Origin: Toxorhynchites rutilus septentrionalis
Taxonomy: Eukaryota; Arthropoda; Insecta; Diptera; Culicidae
NCBI RefSeq assembly: GCF_029784135.1
Contig: NC_073746.1
Location: 94,300,575-94,364,574, forward strand
Direction of reading: 5' to 3'
DNA length: 64,000 nucleotides
Under the pieces are notes generated by a model. The model was not told the origin of the DNA, did not search any database, and saw nothing but the letters and a program-made list of their open reading frames with translations. Each line of letters starts with the position of its first letter. The stretch's first letter is position 1. The position numbers and the translations under genes are program-made. Positions 37,601 to 47,326 of this stretch are shown piece by piece.

Positions 37601-40600
37601 AGATCGATCATAAGCAAAAGCATTCTCTGCAGATTCAGGTTGATATGTTTATGAATCAGGTTGAATGTAGGGCCTGAAGTATCTGCTAGAAATAAGCTTA
37701 GGTTTCGATAAGTAGCTGTCTGGTTTCGAAAACGATCGCATTAACAGAACGTTGTCGAGCATCTATTGAAGCGGAAATTCCTTTGTACATTCAACGCTAA
37801 TGCTGACAAAAGTATTGGGCTCAGTTCCTGATCGGTCAAAGTATTTTTCGAGTCGGAAGTTTTCGTGGCATGCCTTGGGATAAGTAATGGGCCTGAAGAA
37901 TCGGCTAGAATTAGGCTTGGGTTTGCTCAGCTGCTAGAACTCGGAAACGATCGCATTTGCAGACCGTGGCCGGGGATCTGATAAAGCGAGAATTCCCTTG
38001 TAAATTCTAGGCTAACACTTACATAGGTATTGGGTTCAATTCCCGATCGGTCTAAGGTATTCCCGGTTTGGAAATTCTCTTCACATGCCATAAAATAAAT
38101 ACCTTCAGTTAATGGCTTAAAATGTTCTTTCGATTAGTAATCTATGTCTGCGAGATAACCAGTCCGCTTTCTTCTCAATTTAATTTGTTCACTGGTAAGT
38201 TGATGAAAAAATATAAATACAGAAATAGAGTTATTATCAATAACAGAACTCGCCCCTCTCAAACCTCTGAAAGGAAGCGAAGTTCGTAGCGTCCGACTTT
38301 TTGAAGTACGATGTAACTGCGTCACGAATTTCTTCAGTGTTATCGAATCGTTGACCGCCGAACGCTATGAAAAATGCCTCGAACGTTACGACGATTGAGT
38401 AGAAAAATAGAGCATAAAACGTAGATTACGAAAATCACCTTGTTTTTTGTATTTTTTGACACTCGTATTTGTTTTTCATAGTTTTCATGGTCCCGGTACC
38501 AAGGGCGCTAAATTTTTTTAATATTTTTTCCTGAGGATTATTTTACAAAACATATCCAAAAATCAAAGAGCTGTTTTTTTCGTTTTGAAGTTATGATTTT
38601 TCAAAGTTAACCGATGGTCAAAAAATCATATTTCCCCCTTTTTTTTTTCCAAAAATGTCTTCATTCAAAGATTCATTACTTTTGAACTACTGGACTGATT
38701 CAGATGATCGACATATCAAATTGAAGCCAATGAGCTAATATTGTTCTAAAAAATATAATACATTTAGTTGCTTTTGCAACTATCTAAACTTTGAAAAACC
38801 ATAACTCAAAAACGAAAGAAAACACCTATATGGTTTCTAGATATGTTATGTAAAAAATACTTAGCTTTAAAAAAAATATATAAACAATACAGCGTCCTTG
38901 GTCCCGAAACCATGTAAATTACAAAAAAAAAAACAAATACAGTCAACTATCGTGAAAAAAAATCTAATTTTTTGCAAGTGTAATTTTTTTTTCAATGAAT
39001 ATTATCTCATTGCACATTGGTCCAGGAGATGTATTTAAGTGGAAATTAGCATTTAGAGCTCGACAGTTGTTCTCTGACAAAAACTGTATTCGACAAAGTT
39101 GTTACATACGATAGAGCGCTAGTTAGCAACGATCCCGATCACCTACATTCTTACACCAGCGGCATGACGTACCACATGTTGAAAACATCAACAACCCGGA
39201 CCACCAACATGCACCGAGTCACCAACCACCACCGAGCCAGCGACGCGACGCACCACATGCTGATGTTAGCATTACTGATTTTGGGCAGCATGTGTTTACA
39301 AACATGTGTTGTTTTTCATTCTCAGACCGATCCAGGACAATAGGCCACTTTGTTTAGCATAAATAATCTACATTTGAAAACGAACTGTACCTTTTTAAAC
39401 TCAGACAAGAAATAAAGAATCAGAGTTATTTTGTGACCCGAACTGTATAGATGTTTAACTGGAGGCTCCGGCGAGATTCCACATCGGGAATAGTATAAGT
39501 GATTTGTGTTTCAAAAATTCTAAAAAAGTGCTTAGTGCATTGTAACTGTGGTGGAAGGAGCCACGGAACCAAGAAGATCACCAAGCGAGGAGACGGACAC
39601 TGTGGATTTCACCCGATCGATAGGAGGGCCCTTAGTAGCAGAAGCAGCAACAGCAGCGGAGCAAACAGGATCATCCCGGACTATCTGCCGCTTCTCCCCC
39701 GATAGTGGACGCCGCCAAAAAAGTCCGGATTCATCAATGCCGGCCGAATCAAGGACACGGTCCTATATGTAAGTGAAAAATTTTTTTTTTCTCTTTCTTT
39801 CAAAATGAATAAGTGAACAAAAGTGAATAAATAAAATTTAAAAAATAACAAATAATAAAGTAATTTAAAAAAAAACTAATTAAATAAAAAATAAAATAAA
39901 ATCATAAAAGATTTTGAAAACCCAAAAAGTCCACACACTGGCATTTGTAGAATAATTTAGTGAAAATCTTTAGTGAAATAAAGTGCCGTTTCCTTCCATT
40001 GTTGATTCTAACATTGTGGAAGTTTTGATATTTTTATAAGAAATTTTAGTTTTCTTGTTTTACGGTTGAAACATCATGGCTCAGCCAGCCGAACAGAATG
40101 AATATGTTCCTGAGCAGGAAACCACACCAGCTCAGAGATACGCACTTGACAATTTTTCCACAGTCGGTAAACTTTCCGATTTTGTGAAAGACTTAGGGAA
40201 ATTCGACGGTAAACCAACGGAATTGATAAGTTGGATTGCAGATGTTGAAGGAATATTTGATCTGTATAGAGATCTTCCCAGAACATCGGTCGAGTATGGA
40301 ATTTTGATACGCAGCATACGTCGAAAAATTGTAGGCGAAGCATTAGATGTGCTGAACGCCAACAATATTCTATACGATTGGCAGGGAATAAAGAACACTT
40401 TACTTCTTTATTACCGTGACCAAAGAGATATTCAAACATTGGACTTCGAATTGACCACTGTGAAAAAAACGCATAATGAAAGTCTAAGCTCTTATTTCAG
40501 CAGAGTCAACGAACTTCTTTCATCCATAATTGTTCAGATTCAAGTGGATGAGACTATGCAAAAAAATGCAGCGCCGCATATTGACTATTTTAGGAAAAAA

Positions 40601-43600
40601 GCACTAGACTCATTTATTAGAGGATTAGAAAAACCCTTGAACATATTGCTCAAATCCGCCAATGTGCAAACCCTAAGCAAAGCTTATCAATTTTGCTTAG
40701 AATATCACAATATGGATTTACGTTCAGCACCATTCAGGAACGAACATAGCAACCATCCAATTCCAAAACCTAGGGATTTTAATACACCTAACCCTAACCG
40801 CACACAGCTCCAACATTTACGCAAACAAATCGATATCAAACTCCCTTCCCACCTCCCAGAAACTATTCAACACCTCAAACAATTTTCTATAGACCACCAC
40901 CACGGCCAACTTTTCAACAAAGAAGCTACCAAAACAGTCACAATTATAACCCAATACACCAACAACAGCAAACTAATAATCTGAGACCATTTCCTAACCC
41001 AGAACCCATGGAGGTCGATCAGAGTATTAGATCTCGAAGGGTGAATTATGGTAATCGGCCAATTTTAAACATACAACAAGCTCAGAATGTTAGGAGGTCA
41101 GCAAACCCTGTAGTGTTCAGTTCTGAACCCCAAAACTATGAAGTTCATAATTACTATTACGATCAGCACGACGAACAAGACGACATACATTATTCTTACC
41201 AAGAGACACCATATGAACAAATAGATAATTGTTCTTTACCAACCGAAGAAGAGAATTTAGGAACTAACGAGCAGCCATCCACCTCAAATGAATCTAGTTC
41301 AAACCAGGCTAATTTTTTAGAGTGGAATATGAGTTGGTAAAGCCAACTCTGCCATATATAAATCTGAAAACAACAATTGGAAACTTCCCATTTTTAATCG
41401 ACACGGGAGCAAATATCAATCTTATAAACCCAAAACTTGCATGGACTTGCAAAAATAATAAACCATACAACTTCTCAGCGGACCAAATCGCTAGCGCCAA
41501 CGGGAAATTTAATGCAACCTCAGCTATCGATTTGAATTTTTTCAGTCCCAAAATAAATCATCAAGCTCAGTTTTTATTACACAATTTCCATCCCTTCTTT
41601 AAAGGCATTATTGGAACTGGAATCCTAAATGCACTCAATGCAATAATAGACCTCACTAGCGGCATGTTTTACCTCTCAAAGAGAAACGAATTTTTAAATA
41701 TCCCACTTGAACATTATTGCCCAAGACAAAACGCATCCAATAATTTATCCCAAGGAATGACACACAACGAAAACCATTCACACCACACATTCAAATCCGA
41801 CCTACCTCAAGAAAAGGGAAACAACTCAAACGATGACCCACAACATACATTTAGGACGTCTCATCTTTCAACAAGTGTAAAAAAACAGTTACTTGAAGTG
41901 CTGAACAAACATGAAAAAGCATTTCACACACCCGACTCAAAATTAACTTGCAGCACCGTAGTAGAGTGTGCCATAAATACGACCGATAATATTCCCGTTC
42001 ATCAAAAAGTGTACCCATATCCAGCAACATATGCTGAGGAGGTAAATAAACAAATAAGCGAACTGCTTCAAAACGGAATCATACGACCTTCACGTTCTGC
42101 CTGGACTTCACCAGTGTGGATCGTACCGAAAAAAACTGATGCTTCAGGCAAAAAGAAATTTCGCATGGTAGTGGATTACCGTAAATTAAACGAAAAAACT
42201 GTTTCAGACAGGTACCCGATGCCAGAAATTAATTATGTAATTGATCAATAACGAGGTCAACATTTTTTCACCACCCTCGATTTAGCATCTGGTTTTCACC
42301 AGATAAAAATTAAAGAATGTGATATTGAAAAAACTGCTTTTTCGATCAACAGCGGTAAATACGAGTTCACACTGCTGTGGAGGCAACAAATTATGCGACG
42401 ACGTCGGTAGCATCGAATAACTTAGAGATTGCCCTTATCATCAAGATGCCAAAGCTAGACCCAAGGATTTTCAACAAGATACGTCTATACCCCATCATAC
42501 ACAACAATAAGAAAGTACATACACTCCATCAGCTTTATCTAACCCACGATGATGAAATTTACCGAATAGGTTCAATCGAACCAACCATATTCGCTACATA
42601 CGAAATTCAGCTGGATAATACAAGTTGTATACCGAAATTGTTAAAAGGAGAACCTGCGACTTGCAATTACACATCAAACCCAATCGAAGAAGAAGTCCTT
42701 TACCTTGACGAGCGACATATACTTATAAACACGATGAAAAATTTCACTTTATCATCTAACTGCGGAATAACTCAAAGGAATCTTTCAGGATCATTTGTTA
42801 TATTCTTCAGCAACTGTCAACTATACGTCAACAACGTTTTATACACATCGAGAGTACAAACCTTACCAGGTAATCCAGTTCAACTTCATTTGGATGGAGT
42901 CGAAATCAAAATGCAACAAGAAATCTTGAACATTAGTGTGGAACATCTTCACAAGCTTCAGTTAGAAACTCGAAAGGAATTGGAATTGCTTCGTCTAAAC
43001 AACACCAGTCTGCATTTTCCACATTGGAGTATCTTCGGAGGAATGGCCATTTCGCCATTCATAATCGGTTCCCTACCTTTTTTATGTTTTCTCATCTACA
43101 GAAACAGAACAATACAAGTCAATCTTAACAACTCTCATCCCAACAACTCATCTCAAGACCAGAATACATCAATGAAACCGGAAGCAGTACAACTACCATT
43201 GGACAACATCCGACCCACGTTCAGGACTTTGTCAATCAGAGACGTGATTCAGATGGAACCGAATCACTAAAGGGGGACGAGTTAGCAACGATCCCGATCA
43301 CCTACATTCTTACACCAGCGGCATGACGTACCACATGTTGAAAACATCAACAACCCGGACCACCAACATGCACCGAGTCACCAACCACCACCGAGCCAGC
43401 GACGCGACGCACCACATGCTGATGTTAGCATTACTGATTTTGGGCAGCATGTGTTTACAAACATGTGTTGTTTTTCATTCTCAGACCGATCCAGGACAAT
43501 AGGCCACTTTGTTTAGCATAAATAATCTACATTTGAAAACGAACTGTACCTTTTTAAACTCAGACAAGAAATAAAGAATCAGAGTTATTTTGTGACCCGA

Positions 43601-46600
43601 ACTGTATAGATGTTTAACTCGCTCATTTTTGTGTTATCATAAATAGGGTGACCAAAATTGTCGATGAAATAAAAAATCTAACTTTCTTATCTTTATAGAT
43701 AGAGGTAAATATAGTTCGAGAATGTTGTAGTTCCAGTTATTTGAGACATCTTTGTAGAACAAAGTTTTTTTCTATCTCTTAAAATAACCGATATAGCGCC
43801 TTTTTTCTATGTTACGTTAGGGTCACCATGAAAAAAACTGTTTTTTTGCTTTAGCTTTTATATTTCAAATTCTACATACAAACTGTCTTCGAAAGACTTT
43901 TAGAGCTTACTAATACAAATATTTTGCGATGCACTTGTCAATATTTCAACTTCACTCAAAGTTATTGATATTTATTCCCAAAAAAACACGCTCTTTTCAT
44001 TTGTTTGTCATTCTTTCTGGGGCAAACATAAACAAAGTTTATTGACGGAATTTGAAAGAGCATATTCACTCTACATGATGTGTGATTTTCAACCCTATGT
44101 TATTTTTTGTGTTTGACTAAATTAAAATTAAAATCATGAGTTTTTGGGTAAAAAAACATCAATAACTTTAAGTAGGATTAAGATATTGACAAGTTCTGCA
44201 TCGCAAAATGTTGGAATTGATAAGCTCTAAAAGTCATATGAGTACAGTTTTGATGTAGAATTTGAAATATAAAAGTTAATGCAAACAGAACCGTTTTTTC
44301 ATGGTTACACTAATGCAACTTAGATAGAAAGCGCCAAAAACAACTTTGTGGGAGATATTTGTTCTTCAGACAAAAACTTTAGACAAATGCAGAACTTGTC
44401 AATATATTAATCCTACTCAAAGTTATTGATGTTTTGTTACCCAAAAACTGATTTTAATTTCAATTTACTCAAACACAAAAAATAACATAGTTTTGAAAAT
44501 CACATGTTATATAGAGTGAAATCTGTTCTTTCAAATTCCATCAACAAACATTTTTTATGTTTGCCCCAGAAAGAATGACAAACAAATGAAAAGAGCGTGT
44601 TATTTTGGGAAGACTTATCAATAACTTTAGGTGAAGTTGAGATATTGACAAGTGCATCGCAAAATGTTTATATTTATATAGTTCTAAAAGTCTTCCGAAG
44701 ACAGTTTGTTTGTAGAATTTGAAATATAAAAGTTAGAGCAAAAAAACATTTTTTTATGGTGACCCTAACGCAACTTAGAAAACATGCGCTATATCGGATA
44801 TTTCAAGAGATAGAAAAAAAACTTTGTTCTACAAAGATGTCTCAAATAACTGGGACTACAACATTGTCGAACTATGTTTACCTCTATCTATAAAGATAAG
44901 AAAGTAAGATTTTTTATTTCATCGACAATTTTGATCACCCTATTTTCGATAACATATAAATGAGCGCTCTATCGTATACACGATTTTGTAAGACAGTTTT
45001 TGTCTAGAGAATAACTGTCGAGCTCTAAATGCAAATTTCCACTTAAATGCATCTCCTGGACCATTGTGCATTGACTTCAATTTGATATGTCGTTCATCTG
45101 AATCGATCCAGTAGTTCAAAAGTTATGAATTTTTCATTTCTGGAAAAAGGGGAAAAATAGATTTTTTGAACCATTGGTTAACTTTGAAAAATCAACTTCA
45201 AAACGAAAAAAGTACCTCTCTGATTTTTGATTATATGTTAGGTTATATGATATGTTATGTAAAAAACCCTTTTTTTATTTTTCAAAATATCAAAAAAATC
45301 CTACCTACGATGACAGGGAATTTAGTGGAGAATCTAGGGAAAACTATTTCATCTAAATCAGATGGACCGTTCCGGAGGTAGAACTCCCACCAGTTTGCAA
45401 AACATAGTTTCGAGAAAAGCGCGTTTTGAATTTTGGATCCGCGCTATTAACTTCGGAACGGAGCATCGGGCAAACCTGGGACAAAAACTATAGTAAAGCA
45501 GACATCTCAGAGAACATTTTAAGCCAGGAAATTTTTTTTAAAATATGAAATTAAAAAGTTCTTTCAAAACACGTGTTGATTGGTGGAATGTCTCAAATTT
45601 AAGATATATTATTGCACGGTACACTTACCTTTACCCAGGAAATTTGCGGTCTGTGCGTGCCGTCACGATCCCTCGCATCACAGTGCATCTCAACCGTTGA
45701 ACCGATTTTGGTGACATACAGTAGCTTCGGTTTCAATATGAACTCCGGGGGTCGCTGGACGATAACATTCATGATTGGTGATGAGCCATCCGATCCGAGA
45801 TCGTTGTAGGGAGTGCACGAGTATCGGCCCGCATGTGAATCGTCCACCTTTTCGAAATAGATACTTCCGTTGCGTTTGTAGAAAACTCCCTAGAATGAAT
45901 TGCTTGTAGATTTTATTAGTGTCACATGGCTCTTAGTTCAACTCACTTGCACGTTGTACGGATCGAAGAGAAATCCGTCCTTTTCCCAGCGTAAGTTTGT
46001 TAGCGGTGGATTCGATCGAAAGTGACAATCCAATACGGCGGGTTGCCCAAACGGCATATATACTTCCTTAGGGGAGTATATAACCTTCGCTTTATCTGTA
46101 ACAAAACAATACAGAAAATCATTCGAATAAACATAAACTTAGAAAACATTACATTGCACATTTAAATAAGCCCATGCACTTTGTGTGTCATTCAGCAAAC
46201 TCCGAACTTCGCACTTGTAAATCCCCAAATCACTCATTTGGGTTGGGTTGATGGTCAAACTTCCGTCCGGACCGAAGGTTGACCGGTGCATCAGATCGTA
46301 CATCTCCAGCAAAGATACATTATCTTTGTACCACTGAATGAACATCGTATCCGTATTCTGTGCCACACAATGAAAGAACGCCGGATCTCCCTCCAGCACC
46401 GTCTGGTTCACCGGCGGAATCTTCAAAAGGGTTCCACCTGTATGAAAGCTTATTAGGAATCAATTTCCGTCGCATTGATATCGCTTTGCGCGTATGGTTC
46501 TTACCCAGCACAGATATGTGGAACCACGTTCCGTTGTTGCGCTTGTTGGGTACTCTGTTTGGAAAGATTACCTTGCACTCATACCACCCGTTATCGCTTT

Positions 46601-46727
46601 CCCGGATTGAGGTGAGATTTATCGATGCTTTTCCGTACACGAGATCGTTGTTAAGCAGGGTTACCCGCCCGATGAAACTTTCATACGAGCTCAGGCTGCC
46701 ATCGTACAACGCGAAGACTGGTTTGTT
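33585..46727 (-). CDS. bdl: Borderline (bdl): Ig/FN3 transmembrane cell-adhesion protein, 5' end missing
   Basis: Seven exons join in frame with good splice sites: 46505-46727, 46153-46437, 45947-46095, 45629-45889, 34183-34618, 33893-34120, 33585-33823 (1821 nt, 607 codons including TAA at 33585). Order: second half of Ig1 (DNGWYEC, NNGTWFHISV), Ig2 (PPVNQT, DLGIYKC), Ig3 (AVLDCHFRSNPPL, GRYSCTPYNDLG), Ig4 (STVEMHCDA, DRGIYACQATNE), two FN3 domains (APYNLTG, WYRLAEAPEW; RFYILRWW), one membrane span (about GGVLILLVCLAVISILLY) and a basic tail of roughly 15 residues. The residue pattern and exon order match the insect borderline protein, a homophilic surface protein related to turtle that acts in axon and glial patterning in the eye. 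The signal peptide and first half of Ig1 lie in exon(s) I did not find, probably beyond 64000. Turtle is the main alternative; the conserved segments favour borderline. Confidence 0.87.
35323..36724. mobile_element. piggyBac-like non-autonomous element
   Basis: TTAA flanks both ends (35319-35322 and 36725-36728). Terminal sequences CACTTTGAACGCC and, inverse at right, CACCTTCGACGCC match at 10 of 13 positions. A strong subterminal hairpin follows the left end (CCAGATCTGGGTGACGGG against CCCGTCACCCAGATGTGG, about 35337-35390). A minus ORF at 35917-36372 has an acidic Ser-rich segment (SEDLDDMLEELTIDD) that may be a transposase N-terminal remnant; this is unproven. Other repeat text (CCAAGATGGCGGCCGCAAC, CCGCCATCACAAAATGG) fills 35580-35900. 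Confidence 0.6.
36729..37669. other. Intronic non-coding stretch
   Basis: No gene or element recognised apart from the GGGGGCAAAGTGGTCA phrase near 36758. Confidence 0.4.
37670..38100. repeat. Two diverged tandem copies of a ~219-bp unit
   Basis: Each unit begins GGGCCTGAAG (37670 and 37889) and ends near CATGCC. Shared blocks are AACGATCGCATT, GAAATTCC/GAGAATTCC, TATTGGG and GATCGGTC. The second unit contains GGGTTCAATTCCCGATCGG, a pol III B-box-like phrase, so a SINE origin is possible. Confidence 0.6.
38480..39012. repeat. Palindromic repeat family F, left part (host of the Transib-like copy 2)
   Basis: Contains inverted blocks around GAGTTATGATTTTTCAAAG-like phrases (here GAAGTTATGATTTTTCAAAG and CTTTGAAAAACCATAACTC) and ATATGTTATGTAAAAAAT. 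It continues at 45069-45300 beyond the nested element; related copies are at 47440-47560 and 48850-49640. Confidence 0.65.
39121..39460 (+). repeat. Errantivirus-like 5' LTR
   Basis: 340 bp, AGTTAG...TTAACT. Directly followed by GGAGGCTCCGGCGAGATT, the likely primer-binding site (tRNA not identified). Confidence 0.93.
39461..40075. other. Errantivirus-like leader
   Basis: Primer-binding site then untranslated A/T-rich leader up to the gag ATG at 40076. Small ORFs at 39499-39772 have no recognisable content. Confidence 0.6.
40076..41340 (+). pseudogene. Errantivirus-like gag with one frameshift
   Basis: ATG at 40076. Frame 2 encodes a gypsy-type Gag (KFDGKPTELISWIADVEGIF, SLSSYFSRVNELLSSI) to about 40780; the reading then continues in frame 1 as a Pro/Gln/Asn-rich segment and the part at 41008-41340 (MEVDQSIRSRRVNYGNRP). 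A single-base shift lies at about 40780-40805. Gag ends at TAA 41338. There is no CCHC knuckle, as is usual for errantiviruses. The product would assemble particles around element RNA. Confidence 0.85.
41313..41319 (+). promoter_or_regulatory. Probable -1 ribosomal frameshift site between gag and pol
   Basis: T TTT TTA in the gag frame (codons AAT TTT TTA) lies 19 bases before the gag stop. The pol frame, which is -1, is open from here through the protease. This is the canonical slippery heptamer form; the downstream structure was not examined. Confidence 0.7.
41319..42375 (+). pseudogene. Errantivirus-like pol fragment: protease and start of RT
   Basis: In the -1 frame relative to gag. Protease active site FLIDTGANINLINP is near residue 25. 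The RT start has WIVPKKTD, KKKFRMVVDYRKLNEKT, then an in-frame TAA at 42249, then FTTLDLASGFHQIKI. The coding stops being pol at about 42375. The catalytic YxDD box, RNase H and integrase are absent: a large internal deletion joins this point to env. The fragment cannot support its own replication. Confidence 0.88.
42376..43270 (+). pseudogene. Errantivirus-like env, C-terminal portion
   Basis: About 297 codons in frame 2 ending at TAA 43268, immediately before the purine tract. The N-terminal part, with any signal peptide and cleavage site, is missing. Visible features: several N-glycosylation sequons (NYTS, NFTL, NLSG, NISV, NNTS), paired Cys, a hydrophobic span at about residues 215-238 (FIIGSLPFLCFLIY) and a polar cytoplasmic tail. 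Errantivirus Env is an envelope glycoprotein of baculovirus F-protein ancestry; this fragment is not a complete one. Confidence 0.82.
43280..43619 (+). repeat. Errantivirus-like 3' LTR
   Basis: 340 bp, no difference from the 5' LTR found by eye. Preceded by the purine tract at about 43268-43278. Confidence 0.93.
45069..45628. repeat. Family F repeat, right part, then other mosquito repeat text
   Basis: 45069-45300 continues the palindromic repeat interrupted at 39012 (GACTTCAATTTGATATGTCG, CAGTAGTTCAAAAGTTATGA). 45370-45600 contains GTTTGCAAAACATAGTTTCG and TCGGAACGGAGCATCGGG, which I cannot classify. No gene up to the bdl exon at 45629. Confidence 0.55.
45629..46727 (-). CDS. bdl: bdl 5' exons in the window: Ig1 (part) to Ig4 (part)
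   Basis: Exons 46505-46727 (donor GTAAGA), 46153-46437 (donor GTAATG), 45947-46095 (donor GTGAGT) and 45629-45889 (donor GTAAGT), separated by introns of 57-67 bp. Phases join without breaks. The conserved Cys pairs and Trp of the Ig domains are present (FFHCVAQ...YKCEV; LDCHF...YSCTP; MHCDA opens Ig4). The next exon lies 11 kb away because of the transposon-filled intron. Confidence 0.88.
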
Positions 46728-47326
46728 CTGAGATGTAAAAAAAACATAGAATGTGGAATAATTATTTAAATTTGCATTTACATTCAAATATCGGGAAAGA
46801 TAAGATCCTCGCATTAAAGGGCGGCATGGTGCGATGAGTAGGGCTTTCAATTGTGCGGATATGGTGCAAAATGCAACAAAAAATGCGTTTACGTAATGTA
46901 GTACTATGCGGTTGATTGCACGCCGCCAGCGATGCGGAGATGAATGATGCTGTCCGACGTGATTATGGGACGCAAATAATAATTTATTCACGAGGTGTCA
47001 ATGTCGGTCACGCTTCAGTCATTTACTCGTCATCACTTGTGGCGTAATCCGTCAGGCCACGCAGTGCATTGAGCGCTTTCTGACTCAACGTTGAAGGGGA
47101 GAGGGGAGGTGTGTCCCTACCGCACCGTCTCAATTTCCTTTAGTCAATAAGTGTTTCAATTTTAATTTTCGCTAGTTATGTGCCCAAAATGTATCGCGTT
47201 GAATAAAAAGTAGCAAGAATCAATACAAAACTCTGAACCAATCGCTAGTGTTCGGTGGGTCGTGAGTGCTGAATGTAAAGAGTGGCCAATATATAGGTTT
47301 ATTTCACGATCCATATTGATATTCAG
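46728..47326. other. bdl intron sequence upstream of the first visible exon
   Basis: No further bdl exon found; the ORF at 46320-46991 runs through intron into two exons. No element recognised. Confidence 0.5.

Larger units (their letters stand above)
39121..43619 (+). mobile_element. Ty3/gypsy errantivirus-like LTR element, internally deleted
   Basis: LTRs of 340 bp at 39121-39460 and 43280-43619 begin AGTTAG and end TTAACT, as in insect errantiviruses, and read as identical over their whole length. The 4-bp duplication CGCT flanks it (39117-39120 and 43620-43623). Order is leader, gag, protease and RT start, then a large deletion, env tail, purine tract AAAGGGGGACG and LTR. At 4.5 kb it is much shorter than the usual 7-8 kb. 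Identical LTRs imply a very recent insertion, so a defective copy probably moved with proteins supplied by a relative. Confidence 0.92.
39013..45068. mobile_element. Transib-like non-autonomous palindromic element, copy 2, split by an LTR element
   Basis: Same family as 29385-31259. Ends are CACATTGGTCCAGGAGATG and, inverse at right, CACAATGGTCCAGGAGATG, with flanking CATTG at 39008-39012 and 45069-45073. The element proper is 39013-39120 plus 43624-45068 (about 1.55 kb); an errantivirus-like element occupies 39121-43619. The related repeat at 49208 (ACTCATTGGATTCAATG) shows the unoccupied target. Confidence 0.75.
34619..45628 (-). other. 11-kb bdl intron filled by nested transposons
   Basis: Separates Ig4 coding halves. 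Contents: a GGGGGCAAAGTGGTCA-bearing repeat near 34985-35025 and again near 36758, a piggyBac-like element, a ~219-bp tandem duplication, and the nest of a palindromic repeat, a Transib-like element and an errantivirus-like element at 38.5-45.3 kb. All other bdl introns seen are below 70 bp. Confidence 0.85.

Noticed and set aside
46320..46991. Single 223-codon minus ORF as the bdl start
   Set aside because: It reads through an intron between two Ig exons and ends out of frame in the second; splice sites support separate exons instead.
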